This document shows, one piece after another, positions 10,570-20,358 of a stretch of 64,000 bases of DNA. The notes under the pieces were generated by a model. The model was given only the letters and a program-made list of their open reading frames with translations, did no database searches and was not told where the DNA came from. Source of the DNA: Amphiura filiformis (Eukaryota > Echinodermata > Ophiuroidea > Amphilepidida > Amphiuridae); contig NC_092636.1 in the NCBI RefSeq assembly GCF_039555335.1, positions 58,841,991 through 58,905,990 of the forward strand, read 5' to 3'. A program made the translations under genes and the position numbers. The stretch's first letter is position 1. Each line of letters opens with the position of its first letter.

Positions 10570-11627
10570 CGAGGGTCATTCAAAAAGTTCTACCCATGGG
10601 TCATAACTTTTGTTTTGTTAAAGGTAGCTACTTGAACATTTGCATACATATAGTTCGTAATGTCACCCACAGGTGGTGAAAAAATATGTCAAAATCAGTT
10701 TCTGATTTTTTGTAGGTGACCTGAAAAACACAGTAAGATATGGTTCACCGGAAATGGTCAAAATATGTACAATATTTATAGAGGCGTCTCAAGTACAGTG
10801 TAAAAGATCCCATAATTATTGCATTTGGTCATGATATACTGTAAAAACTGTACAAAACATAAGAATAATCATACATTATTATATGTACTAGTTAAAAGGC
10901 TGCCACAAACTGAAAATGATGGGCATTAATATGCACAAAACTAATAGAACAAATAGCCAGTGTAATAAAATTAGTATAAATGACCACAAACCCAGTTTAT
11001 GAAGATATTGACTTTAATAAATCATGCTGTAAAATGGTGGCATTGTGTCGCTTTCTTTGGAATAAAATACCACAATAGATCACAAAGGGAATTAAATTTA
11101 CTTTTTTGACTGAAAATGTGTTATAGTAGCTTTAACTTTTGTATTTTATCTAATAGGGCAGTTAGAAAACTCACACTGTAGAGATGGACACTATGCTGAA
11201 GCTGATTATCATCATCTGAGATGTTACAAGATATCCCTCCACAAATTGGAATTCTGGGTAATTTCTGTCCATCAAAATTTAACTTTTTCAGTCACAGATG
11301 ATGTTTTGGACTGTAAGGTGTATATTCATTCAAAATTTATATTGTTACTAATATGATTTGTTTGTATAAGAGGGAAGTTCGTACATTGGCTGCACGCATG
11401 TTTTCAAGTTCAATATCCAAAGATGCATCACCGTTTCCGGTGTACCATATCTTACTGTGTTTTTCAGGTCACCAACAAAAATCTGAAAATTATCTTGACA
11501 TAATTTTTTCACCACCTGTAGAAGACAGGTACGTACTATATGTTTGCAAATTTTTAAGTACAATGTAGCTACTTTTAACAAAACAAAAGTTATGACCCAA
11601 CGGGTAGAACTTATTGAATGACCCTCG
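10570..11627. mobile_element. mariner-type non-autonomous element with ~200-bp terminal inverted repeats
   Basis: Left end CGAGGGTCATTCAAAAAGTT (10570) and right end ending GAATGACCCTCG (11627) are flanked by TA at 10568-10569 and 11628-11629, the Tc1/mariner target. Similarity between arms extends about 200 bp and includes 'gtcataacttttgttttgtt', 'caggtggtgaaaaaa' and 'gtgacctgaaaaacacagta'. No intact transposase is present. The element sits inside other dispersed sequence: 'gacacaatctggtccatagg' at 10391 and its mirror at 11680 flank it as an outer inverted pair. Confidence 0.85.
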
Positions 11628-11689
11628 TATTATGTAATAATTACAGTAAATCAATTTTCAAAAATGCCTCCTTTGCCCCCCATGGACCA

Positions 11690-11850
11690 GATTGTGTCAC
11701 AAATTACATGCATTTCACAGAAGTCAAAATGACTTCCCAGAAATTGCATTTGAAGGTCCACATGTCCAGGACCCCAAACTAAACCACTTGGACGTGCAAA
11801 CTTCATCTATCTGTATATCTGCAGTAGATAGCAAATACTTCCCATGTTGT
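11690..11850 (+). repeat. dispersed repeat (pair with 7268-7430)
   Basis: Second copy of the repeat described at 7268-7430, in the same orientation, separated from similar sequence at 10335-10400 by the mariner-type insertion. Confidence 0.6.
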
Positions 11851-11943
11851 TTCCGAATGTGCTACCAGGTAGAACCACACCCTACCCCATGTATGTATTT
11901 GTGAGTATAAAATATACAATGGTCAGGTGTCCAGTCTGTAGCA

Positions 11944-12114
11944 CAACGGCACGCCGTTGATCAACTGAGGGCAATATTTTTAGCAACGCCAGACCGTTGC
12001 AGTCAATAGATGGCATCATTTCTAGCAACGACAGACCGTTGCTAGCTTTTCAAGTATAGAGGGCTTATTTTTGTCAACGCTCGTCCGTTGCCCACTGACA
12101 ACGTTTGCCCGTTG
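11944..12114. repeat. left subterminal array: five CAACG-N6-CGTTG palindromes
   Basis: Five 16-bp units lie at 11944-11959, 11984-11999, 12026-12041, 12075-12090 and 12099-12114. Each is CAACG, five variable bases, then CCGTTG. The spacing between starts is 40, 42, 49 and 24 bp. The half-site CAACGG matches the Myb consensus YAACKG (known for that family). Only the half-sites are conserved between units, which points to selection or copying of a protein-binding site. Confidence 0.8.
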
Positions 12115-12865
12115 CCCGCTGAAAACGACTGCCTGTGCTGTGTGCACAGCGAGTCGCTATTGCGTGGTCGAGACAACAAAATGGAGGGTAAATTTTCCTC
12201 TCAAATATCAAAAAATAATTTGTTTTGATGCGAAATATTACTTATATATACTCCAAATAAATGATTGATTGTAAAAGTATGGCCTAACATATATTTTGGA
12301 AGATCGAACTAAAGGCTCGAAAAAAACTTTGATTCGCCGCAAATTTCGGTCAAGAAATTTCGTTATTTTCCACATATTGGGTCGTGGTCCAGAAAAAACA
12401 CAATATTTTCAGAAGTTTGATATGTTTTCTACTTAAAACAAATATTCAATTTGCAAGAAATATTTCCGCCCGGATAATAACAAGTAAAACATCTCTCAAC
12501 TGTCGAAGTAAAAATATCCGGGAAAAATATGGCATGTTTGAGAATACACGAGGAGACATGTTTATCAGGTCAGCAGAGGTCAACTTTTGCCAATACGTCA
12601 TGTCAATAACCGATTGTGATTGGTCTGTTGATGTACCTAGCTCATGAATATTCACAAATAAACAAACAACGAAGTAAAAAGTAAACAACTTATTTCCCTA
12701 CATACGAACTCTGAGCGAAATAAAAATTAATGTAGCCTACTGGTATGAATGGATTTATTAGATATTATGCAATTGGGGAACTTTCTGCGCCGTAAAACTA
12801 GCAGTTATGGTGCACGGCTACTTGCTAGCGTGCCCGGCTGGCTCAATTTATCTCGGACCAATTTA
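12115..12865. other. interior of large candidate transposon, no gene recognised
   Basis: AT-rich. 'acaaaatggagggtaaat' at 12174-12191 resembles a short start exon with a GT donor, but no protein signature follows. 'cgattgtgattggtct' near 12609 contains an inverted CCAAT box. Neither was strong enough to call. Confidence 0.35.
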
Positions 12866-12873
12866 AGCTTACC

Positions 12874-13196
12874 CCCGGGGGGGGGGCACTCACATGTTAA
12901 GGTGGTACGGGTATGTGCGGCGCTCAAGGGTCCCTTTTTCAGGCTCTCCGGCAGTTCCTTAAGCCCCACATTTGGATCTGCTCCAGTTCTTTGAGCCTCA
13001 AACTCTGACAATTGTAGTTCTTTAAGCTCAAATTTGGAAATAATTTAGAAATTTTTAGCTCAACAGCCTATAATTTGGCCCTAATTTCAGTTCTTCAAGC
13101 CCCTATTTTGCCCGAAAATCAGTTCTTAGTTCCCAAAGTTCGGCGCTCCGCGCCGCACACCCCTACCAAAATTTAAGTTGAGTGCCCCCCCCCGGG
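12874..13196. mobile_element. hAT-like MITE with 8-bp target duplication AGCTTACC
   Basis: The left terminus CCCGGGGGGGGGGCACTCA (12874) and right terminus TGAGTGCCCCCCCCCGGG (to 13196) are inverted. Exact AGCTTACC copies flank them at 12866-12873 and 13197-13204. Eight-base duplications are typical of hAT transposons. The interior repeats 'agttctttaagc' phrases and is GC-rich near both ends ('tgcggcgctc' and 'gcgccgcaca'). No coding region is present. Confidence 0.85.
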
Positions 13197-13204
13197 AGCT
13201 TACC

Positions 13205-14020
13205 ATGTGAATTGGTTGCCAGTTGTACTATCGAACTGCCGACCAAACTATCACAATATTTTCTAAAAGACATCCGAAATAATCATTTATTTATTTCCTC
13301 AATTGTTCAGAATTCCCAACATTGCTTTCGTCAATATTAATGGCTCGTGCTTTATATGGAAGTAATTATTTAAACTAAATTGTAGCCCCTAGTTTAAATC
13401 ATAATTGCACAGAAACAAATAAAAAAGATAGATGTTCATTCAGATTGAATACTACTTTTGCAGGGGCATGTCTTTGGACCGACACGTCGCTGGTTCGACA
13501 TGATGCTAGTCCAACTCGTCACTATTCCGAACATGAAATAAACATCTTTGGTCCGACACGTCCTAGACCGAATATGTAATGCAGTAAACTTCATTGTTTT
13601 GATACCTTCAACATGTAGTAGGCCTACATAATGAAAAACTCTGCCCTAGTCGTTTCGCACATTTGGACTTGCGAAGTGATGTTCAGATTGTATTTTTGGA
13701 CTTAAGGGATTACTTGTTTCAATGTTTTCGGATTGGTGAAGTGTTGGTCAATTTCACAGTTTTCCATTGTCGGACTAGCTCACCTAATTCAGTTTTCGAA
13801 CCTTTCATGTATTGGGAATTTTACCGTTCCGACAAACGCCTGGATTATGGACCCCAATAATTCCCTTTTTGGCCGATTCCAAATCAAATTATTAATGTAT
13901 TAATGATGCAACTACTTTGGTAATTATTATCATGAAACAGTCATACCATTTCTTGGGAGTGATTCAGTAGCCAGACATATTAAAGCGAAATAAAAATGAA
14001 GTAACATTAGTTATCAAAAG
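13205..14020. other. non-coding, small repeated motif only
   Basis: The phrase 'tttgg(a/t)ccgacacgtc' occurs at about 13473 and 13546 with nearby related 'ttcgaca' words, suggesting a decayed tandem repeat. Nothing else was recognised. Confidence 0.4.
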
Positions 14021-14021
14021 A

Positions 14022-14103
14022 GGACGCAGTGGGTAATCGAACCTGTGACGTCGGTATCACAAGTGCCGATCACTTCATAACCAAGACCATGGAGGCCGCA
14101 AGT
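14022..14103 (-). repeat. tRNA-Thr(UGU)-like SINE head, degenerate
   Basis: On the minus strand the order is a box A-like 'tggtcttggttatgaag', an anticodon arm CGGCA-CTTGTGA-TACCG (anticodon TGT, one mismatch in the stem), then box B-like 'aggttcgattacc'. The T-stem is imperfect and the acceptor ends pair poorly, so it is a tRNA-derived repeat and not a working tRNA. Confidence 0.45.
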
Positions 14104-14145
14104 GGACTGCCATTCTATCTATCAAACAAAGAGTTACGGAATTAA

Positions 14146-14404
14146 GGCGACAAAAAAAAGAAAACCTGTTCTACGGGCGGACGGACCTTTCAAGTAGGGT
14201 CGGTCGGGCTTTTTTTTTAAATGACCCATAAAATCACCAAAATCTGTAAATATTTGCAATTTGAGAAAATAAAAAAAAAAAAATTGTTCCTGAAATTGTC
14301 GAAATTTGAGCCGGTATTCATTTGTACAAGAAAATTTTTTTCCCAATTTGTTCAAAATCTTGGTCGGTCGGGCCCGTAGAACAGGTTTTTCTTTTTTCGT
14401 CACC
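14146..14404. mobile_element. MITE with ~40-bp terminal inverted repeats (GGCGACAAAA)
   Basis: 'ggcgacaaaaaaaagaaaac' at 14146 and 'cctgttctacgggc' are mirrored by 'gcccgtagaacaggttttt' and 'cttttttcgtcacc' ending at 14404. Inner 'ggtcggtcgggc' also appears in inverted form. Partly similar sequence near 16556-16760 and 18360-18440 suggests a family. Confidence 0.75.
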
Positions 14405-14961
14405 AAAGCGTGATATTATCGTTATCGTTAAATTCTCAACTTGGTCTGGGCTCATAAAACTCCCGGGCTGAATAGCCATACACGGTTACTTAATATTACT
14501 TAATAAATAGCCGTATAAGGCTACGGAAACATTTTTCGTTTAGAAATCATCTTTTATTAAAAAACAAGCACATCACAATTAATTTATTGTTGTTGCAAAA
14601 ACAGTTCTCACTTCTGAAAGTTTTATTTCTTTTATGTTCTAGCAATACATTTGAAGAATCAAATACTATTTTGAAGAGACAATTTATACAGTAGTTTCTT
14701 GAAACTCCGGGCTTGAAACCATTTACAAAAACTATAATGCATGCACTGGCAGATCCAGGAATTCAAGAAAAACATGCCAATTTATCAGAAGATTACTGGG
14801 CTGAGAGCTTGGATAAAATAATGTTTTTAAATAGCTGATCCTGGATCCACCACTACAATGGTAACAATTATGGCAAAATGTCATTTATAATTTTTCATAT
14901 CACCATGATCACTAGGAATAGGAATCTAAAACCAATTTTAATTGTAATTTAATAATGGGTG

Positions 14962-15873
14962 CACCTAGACAAAATTGGACACCAATGTTTTTGCTTGCTC
15001 GTGACTCTAAACCACCTGCTTGAACAACAAACATATATGCAAAAAGGTCAAAAAGAGAAGAGGGGGATTCTAATTTGCATAAAACAAAAATGGTTAAATG
15101 GCCACAAATGCAGGGCTCAAATTTCAAAATTGAAATATGGATAAAAAAAACCCCATCTAATTGTATTCTTCTCATTATTGGGATTCAGAAATCAGAAAAA
15201 GTATATGAATCATAATACATGCAGTTTGATCTATCTCCGATACAGTTCTTGAGTTGCAGGCATATGGTGAAATGTTAAATTTTGGTCCCAAATGCTCCTA
15301 TTGTGATCAGGTGGTCTCAAATTATTCCGCTGGGAAAAATATTTTAATTAAAGAATAGTTTGCCATATCTCATCAGGTGTTTTGTTATCGGTAACAGGGC
15401 AAATAAATCAAAACCCATTGACCTATTTTGTAATGTTACAAGTTACAGGTATAGGAAGCAAAACACCTGAGATGTGGCAAACTATTCTTTGTTTAAAATG
15501 TTCCAAGGATAATTTGACACCACTGTGATCAAAATCAAACATTTTTGATATTTTTACCCCTGTGGACAATGGTTGACATTTAAAACAATATGCCTCTAGT
15601 AAACCTTAAAACGTGTACATTAGAGATATGTCAAACTATTCTTTTTCTGAATCCCAATATTAATGAGAGGATATACATTGGTATATGTTCTAACCATGCT
15701 AACCAGAATCAAATAATTTTGAAATTTGAGCCCTGCATTTATTTATAGCAGCCACTGTTGTTTTATGCAAATTGGCATTATCCCCCTATTCCCATTTTTG
15801 GATATATTGTTGGGGATGTCTTTTAGAGATCATTACTGTAACAAAAAACATTGATTTCCAATTTTGTCTAGCT
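14962..15873. mobile_element. nested foldback element, ~0.9 kb
   Basis: 'ctagacaaaattgga' at 14964 is mirrored by 'tccaattttgtctag' near 15857-15871. Inner blocks such as 'gcagggctcaaatttcaaaa' (15111) and 'ttttgaaatttgagccctgc' (15718) pair, as do 'gggattcagaa' and 'ttctgaatccc'. A second inverted repeat lies inside: 'aaagaatagtttgcca' (15351) against 'ggcaaactattcttt' (15477), plus another partial copy at 15630. It looks like a composite foldback element. Confidence 0.75.
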
Positions 15874-16045
15874 CCAAACGTAAATTGACTCAAAAGTGGA
15901 GCAGAAGTAAAAATTGTTCAATCATTATGCAAGCAATTGATTTAAATAACAATACAATTTAATAATTACAACAAAAAAATTGAACAAATTTTAATCTTCA
16001 CCCAGAGCAGCCAGCGCACATCAATGTAAAAAACGTTGAAAAAAA

Positions 16046-16128
16046 TGCATCGGGGGGTCTGGCCTGATTAGAACTGGTGACCTTCAGATTACTAGCACGC
16101 ACGCTCTAGCCAATTAAGCCACAGATGC
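16046..16128 (-). repeat. tRNA-Thr(AGU)-like sequence, left arm
   Basis: Minus strand: acceptor GCATCTG, D arm GCTT...GAGC, anticodon loop CTAGTAA (anticodon AGT) and a box B-like 'agttctaat', closing with CCGATGC that pairs with the acceptor. The T-loop region is expanded by a C-run. It is not a functional tRNA. Confidence 0.6.
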
Positions 16129-16326
16129 ACACTGGAGAAGGGCGGAAGATTTAAATCTATATAAGTATTATGTTCAAATGATGTTCGTCGCATTCCTAGT
16201 GGAAGGAATCGGAACTGCAAAATTTAATATAAAATATGCAGTTCTGATGCATTAATATAAAATATGCAGTTCTAATGCCTTCCGCGACGAACATCATTCA
16301 ACCTAAGTTCCGCTCTTCTCCAGTGT

Positions 16327-16408
16327 GCCTCTGTGGCTCAATTAGCTAGGAGCCTAGAGCGTCATGCTAGTAATATGAAGGTCGCCGGTTCGAATCCAGC
16401 CACATGCA
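16327..16408 (+). repeat. tRNA-Thr(AGU)-like sequence, right arm
   Basis: Plus strand: box A 'tggctcaattagc', anticodon arm TCATG-CTAGTAA-TATGA (paired, anticodon AGT), box B GGTTCGAATCC, then CACATGC plus A. The D loop carries an extra copy of 'agctaggagcct' and the acceptor pairs poorly. The intact box B suggests the pol III promoter may still be recognisable. Confidence 0.65.
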
Positions 16409-16996
16409 CTGTTGGTTTGTTTTTTCAACATTTAGGTGCATTGGCTGCTCTGGGTAATGATTAAAATTTGTTCATCCAATCAACTCAGAGAACTAAGTAT
16501 ATAATTTTCAAAAATAAAGATTGTCTTGGCATTTTCAAAACTTGTGTTAGGGGATGAAAAAAAATCCCACAGACTTTTCAAGTAGGATCTTTTGGTCGTG
16601 ATTTTGTCCTTTTTTTTTCTTGGCAGCATTTTGATAATTGTTTGCAAACATATTTTAGAAAAAATTTTGTTAAAAAACGGCTGAATTTTACATGATTTAT
16701 TTTTTTAAATCTCCCAAAATGCTAAATCTGGATCGCTCGAGTCGGTCCTATGTATACAGGTTTTTTTTGCCTTCTCCTCAGAAAGTAACAGAAGTAGATT
16801 TTAAGAAAATGCTTAGTGATTTCAAGCTCGGTACCTGGCATTTTAAATCAAGCCACGGTGAAATAATTACAATCCATTGTATTCCTTAATTATCAAATCA
16901 AGATCGTGTAAATATGCAAATTTCGTTCCATTCACTCTGCAGGCTTCGGTTCAAGGAATGATATCCACAATCCAACAAGAAGACGATGCATCTTTT

Positions 16997-17380
16997 GTCC
17001 GAGATTTACATTGTACTTCTCTAGAATTACTTTTACCCACAGTTACCAGTGACAGTCCAATGATCATGATGATGATCCCAATTGCAATTCAGAGTTCTTT
17101 TTAATAATTTGTAGTTCCTCATTAACCACCGAAGTTCAGTCTTCATCTCGATCTCCGTCGTTTGCCTCTTCATCGTACAGTCTTTGTCAAATAGCGTCCG
17201 AGGTGTACATTGTACTTCCCTATAATTACTTTCGCCTACATTCGCAGTGACAGTCCAATGATCATGATGTTAATCCCAATTGCAATTCAGAGTTCTTTTT
17301 AATTTAATTTGTAGTTCCTCATTAACCGCTGAAGTTCAGTCTTCATCTCCGCCGCTTGCCTCTTCATCGTACAGTTTTTT
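16997..17380 (+). repeat. two-copy tandem repeat, 199-bp period
   Basis: 'gtccgag(a/g)t(t/g)tacattgtactt' starts at 16997 and again at 17196. Both copies continue 'cagtgacagtccaatgatca', 'cccaattgcaattcagagt' and 'gcctcttcatcgtacagt'. There is no coding signature. Confidence 0.8.
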
Positions 17381-17721
17381 GTGTTTTACGAGTTCTGTGA
17401 TTAAATCAAATGGAAAATAAAATAAAAAGATAATTATTTAACAAAGCTAGACATGCTGATCAATTAATCAAAACAATGATTTAATTATTGAATTTACACA
17501 TAAAATGCAAGATAGCTTCACAGTTTGACAACCCTTGATCTATTTTGAAATTAATGTTACACTATCACTAAGTATCAGACAGTCAAACTTGACATAGGGT
17601 CAAAGTTAAATAACGATCATACACAAAAAATATTTATGGCGAGTGGCGAATGTTTTACGGGCCCGACCAACCCAGATTTTGTGTTTCGGGAGAATTTTTT
17701 GTTTTTTTTAGCTCAGATACT

Positions 17722-18025
17722 CAGATAGCGACGTTTTATGTAATTTTTTGTGGGACATGAGAGCACATCGGACATATATCGAATTACATTTTGAAAACGA
17801 GGAATGTCCTTCTGATATCAAATATCAATCAATTGAAAATTTTGACCTTTCATATAGAAGATATAGATTTTTCCCCAAAAGATCTTTTCAAAAAACTAAA
17901 TTATTTGATATCAATATTATCACGATTCATCAGGAGCACATTCCTCGTTTTAAAATATGCAATTCGATATGTCTGATGTGCTCTCAGGTCACACACAAAA
18001 AAAAATGTGAAAAAGTCGCTATCCG
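17722..18025. mobile_element. foldback MITE (family of 45878-46511)
   Basis: 'cagatagcgac' at 17722 is mirrored by 'gtcgctatccg' at 18015-18025. The inner 'gagagcacatcggacatat' pairs with 'atatgtctgatgtgctctc'. Internal phrases 'ccttctgatatcaaat' and 'ttgaccttt.atat.gaagatat.gattttt' match the longer palindrome at 45878-46511. Confidence 0.75.
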
Positions 18026-19084
18026 AGCCCTTACGTTTTACTAAATCATGTAAAATCAGCCATTTTTGTTTTTGGCCAAAATGTTTTGATTTTGATTGAA
18101 TTTTTAAAAAATTCAGAATATTTTCACACAAAAAAATCCTGACCAAAAGTCTGCCCCCCCCGGCGTAAAACAGTGCTTTTATTCGTCGTCTAATCCTATA
18201 TAAAATATGTTTGATACATGGAGGATTGAAATTCAAGTAATTTAGTTTAATTTGCCGTCGGTGGTTCTTCAAATTCTGTTCCATATATTTCAGAGTGCAC
18301 ATTCCCAACCAAAGTTCCCCCTCGAGAATTCTATTGCTGTTATCAAAATTATGATGGGTGGGCCAAAAGAATGGATTGCCCTTAGAGCTCCAAAGTCAGG
18401 GTTGGTCGGTCGGTTTATTTTTTTCCTTACTTTCTTCTTTTCTTTTTTTTTACAATTTTAATATCAAGAAATGTAAGTTCACCTCAAAATACCATGGTAA
18501 ACAATAGTGTAAACAATTGAACTTCCAAACACGGAGGCATGCTTCAGCAAATCTGACTCTAGTTTTACATGTGAAGCCATCGCCGGTGAGCAAATTCGTG
18601 GCTACACTTCTCGAGCAAGGGGCACAGTGGCATAGTGTGGGTCATCAGTTGCGGCACTGACCACGATTGGGGGCACCGGGTCTGATTGGGGACACAAGCC
18701 GGTTTCTGGCATTTTTCCAATGGGATTTTTTAAAATAATTTTTCAATCAATTGGGGGGGGGGTACATACCCCCCATGCCACTGAAGGGGCAACTGGAGGC
18801 AAAAGAGCTCTGACGTGACTGGGGTAAATTTGCCCCATTCGTGGCACTGCCACTGTCTACGTATACAGTTGACATGCATTCCCATTCCATTATACCCCGG
18901 GTGTATACCAAGCGCGTGTACGCGTACTGACCATGCATGATCACATTCACAATATGACTATTTTCTAAAAACATATTTAAACAGGAACTAAGAGAGCATA
19001 CAATTACAAAACATGAAAGATATGATGGTGAACGTGATAATGGGCACTTGCACTTATCATATTATCATTATGAATTAGTTAAAA
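18026..19084. other. non-coding with fragments of G/C-run elements
   Basis: 'gttttactaaatcatgtaaaatcagcc' near 18035-18062 is the reverse of sequence near 16680-16710, and 'ggttggtcggtcgg' occurs at 18400. 18620-18790 holds G- and C-runs around 'ggcatagtg' and 'ccatgccactg', probably a decayed MITE. No gene was found. Confidence 0.4.
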
Positions 19085-19575
19085 TAGATCAGTAAGGGGG
19101 CTGGCATTTTCTTTGGAAGGGGGGGGTCCCAAATATGTCGGTGACCGGAGCCAATTTTTTTATGACCCCCCCTATCGCGGGCAAAATTTTTATGTAATGA
19201 CCCCCTATCGCTGGTCGAAAAATTTTATGACCCCCCTTCCAACTACACAGACTCAAGAAAAATTATTCATTGCCGGAACTAAGGCGCGGAGCGTCAAAAC
19301 TTAAAAGTGAAGAAAATGTGTGGAGCGCGGTAAATTGTTTATTGTAAGTGTAAAGAAGGCGCGCGGAGCGTGTAAAAATTTTGCATAGATTGTACGCACA
19401 TTTCGACTCATGGTTAAAGAATCAGCACAAGAAGCAAAAAATTTTAAGTCACCAGCCCTAAATAATTCTATAACCCCCTATTTTGGGTGTTAAAAAATTA
19501 TAACCCCCTATTTTTGGTCTGAAAATTCTATGACCCCCAGTATTTTGGGACCCCCCCCCGAAGAAAATTCCAGCC
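19085..19575. repeat. irregular array of 'aat(t)tttatgacccccta' units
   Basis: Units ending 'tatgacccccc(t)' recur at 19155, 19195 and 19225, and 'tataacccccta' at 19470, 19500 and 19535. G-runs at 19118 and C-runs at 19550 bracket them. The middle has 'gcgcggagcg' words. It looks like another low-complexity MITE interior. Confidence 0.55.
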
Positions 19576-19788
19576 CCTAAGCTTTAATTTGTCATGTTGT
19601 GTACATAACATACTGACATGACTGACAATGTGACATACACATGATACGTGTACATGTGAATGTCATGTATGAAAACATAGTGAAAGGTTGTCGAATTCTG
19701 CATATTGTCGTGCAACAATGTTCAAACTAAAAACGACAAACAGGTCAGCATGATCAGATTGTTTCAGCAATCTACGTTTATCACAGAC

Positions 19789-19900
19789 CAACGCCGTTCC
19801 GTTGATTTGTCAACGGACAGTCGTTGTTTACAACGCAATCACGTTGATAATTCTGGCAACAACGATACGGCGTTGATATGTGGTCAACGTGTACTCGTTG
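19789..19900. repeat. right inner array: five CAACG-N6-CGTTG palindromes
   Basis: Units at 19789-19804, 19811-19826, 19831-19846, 19860-19875 and 19885-19900 have the same 16-bp architecture as the left end array, with CGTTG kept and the base before it variable (C, T, A, G, T). Confidence 0.8.
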
Positions 19901-20157
19901 GTGGATGCAATTTTGTTGGAAAAAGCCAATTTCCCAAACGATTTACCTCCATGCAAAAATGATTTACCCAGCAATATTTTTGCGGAGTCATGCACATCGA
20001 ACATCATTTTAGTACAAAAATATTCCAACTCACCAAATTATTCCGGTAAAGCACCGTAATTGGCCCATGAAGTTGCCCGTTTCTGACCATAAACATGACA
20101 ATATCGTCGCCATTTTCATGATTATCTCGACTGTGGCAGGGTCGGAGTTGAAGTCGA

Positions 20158-20165
20158 TGACGTCA
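20158..20165. promoter_or_regulatory. CRE-like site TGACGTCA
   Basis: A perfect CREB/ATF palindrome in the right terminal region of the candidate transposon. On the minus strand an ATG context 'catgaaaatggcgacg' lies about 40 bp downstream, and 'ttggtgagtt' after 29 codons could be a splice donor. No function is shown. Confidence 0.3.
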
Positions 20166-20278
20166 TGTGATCGTTGGGCGGAAAAAGTAGTGTTGCCAGC
20201 ATTAAAATATGCATACAATTCCCTAATAGTGAGCACAAATTAGGAAAAAGAGAGCCCAAATCCGATTTCCCGAATTGG

Positions 20279-20341
20279 CAACGGGCAGCCGTTGTTGACA
20301 ACTGCCAGCCGTTGTATTTTACTGTAAACGGCTTGCCGTTG
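20279..20341. repeat. right terminal array: three CAACG-type palindromes
   Basis: Units at 20279-20294, 20299-20314 (CAACT variant) and 20326-20341 (AAACG variant). The last one overlaps the 27-bp terminal inverted repeat of the candidate 8.4-kb element. Confidence 0.75.
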
Positions 20342-20358
20342 TGCTACAGACTGGTGTC

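Larger units (their letters stand above)
15979..16474. mobile_element. foldback of two tRNA-Thr-derived sequences
   Basis: The arms at about 15979-16200 and 16265-16474 are inverted copies. They share 'ttgaacaaattttaat', 'cagagcagcca', the tRNA-like part, 'ctggagaag(a)gcgg' and 'atgatgttcgtcg'. The centre has a ~30-bp direct duplication 'taatataaaatatgcagttct'. Two head-to-head SINE insertions or a foldback transposon that captured a tRNA could explain it. Confidence 0.8.
11932..20353. mobile_element. candidate 8.4-kb DNA transposon with subterminal CAACG palindromes
   Basis: The left end at 11932 and the right end at 20353 share a 27-bp terminal inverted repeat with one mismatch (11932-11958 and 20327-20353), which starts CAGTCTGTAGCACAACGG. 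GTGTC lies directly outside both ends (11927-11931 and 20354-20358), so a 5-bp target duplication is likely. Inside both ends lie arrays of a 16-bp interrupted palindrome CAACG-N6-CGTTG. Such subterminal repeats often bind a transposase. No transposase domain was recognised, and the interior holds many younger insertions, so it is probably old and non-autonomous. Two separate smaller elements in opposite orientation is the alternative, but the matching duplication argues for one unit. Confidence 0.6.
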
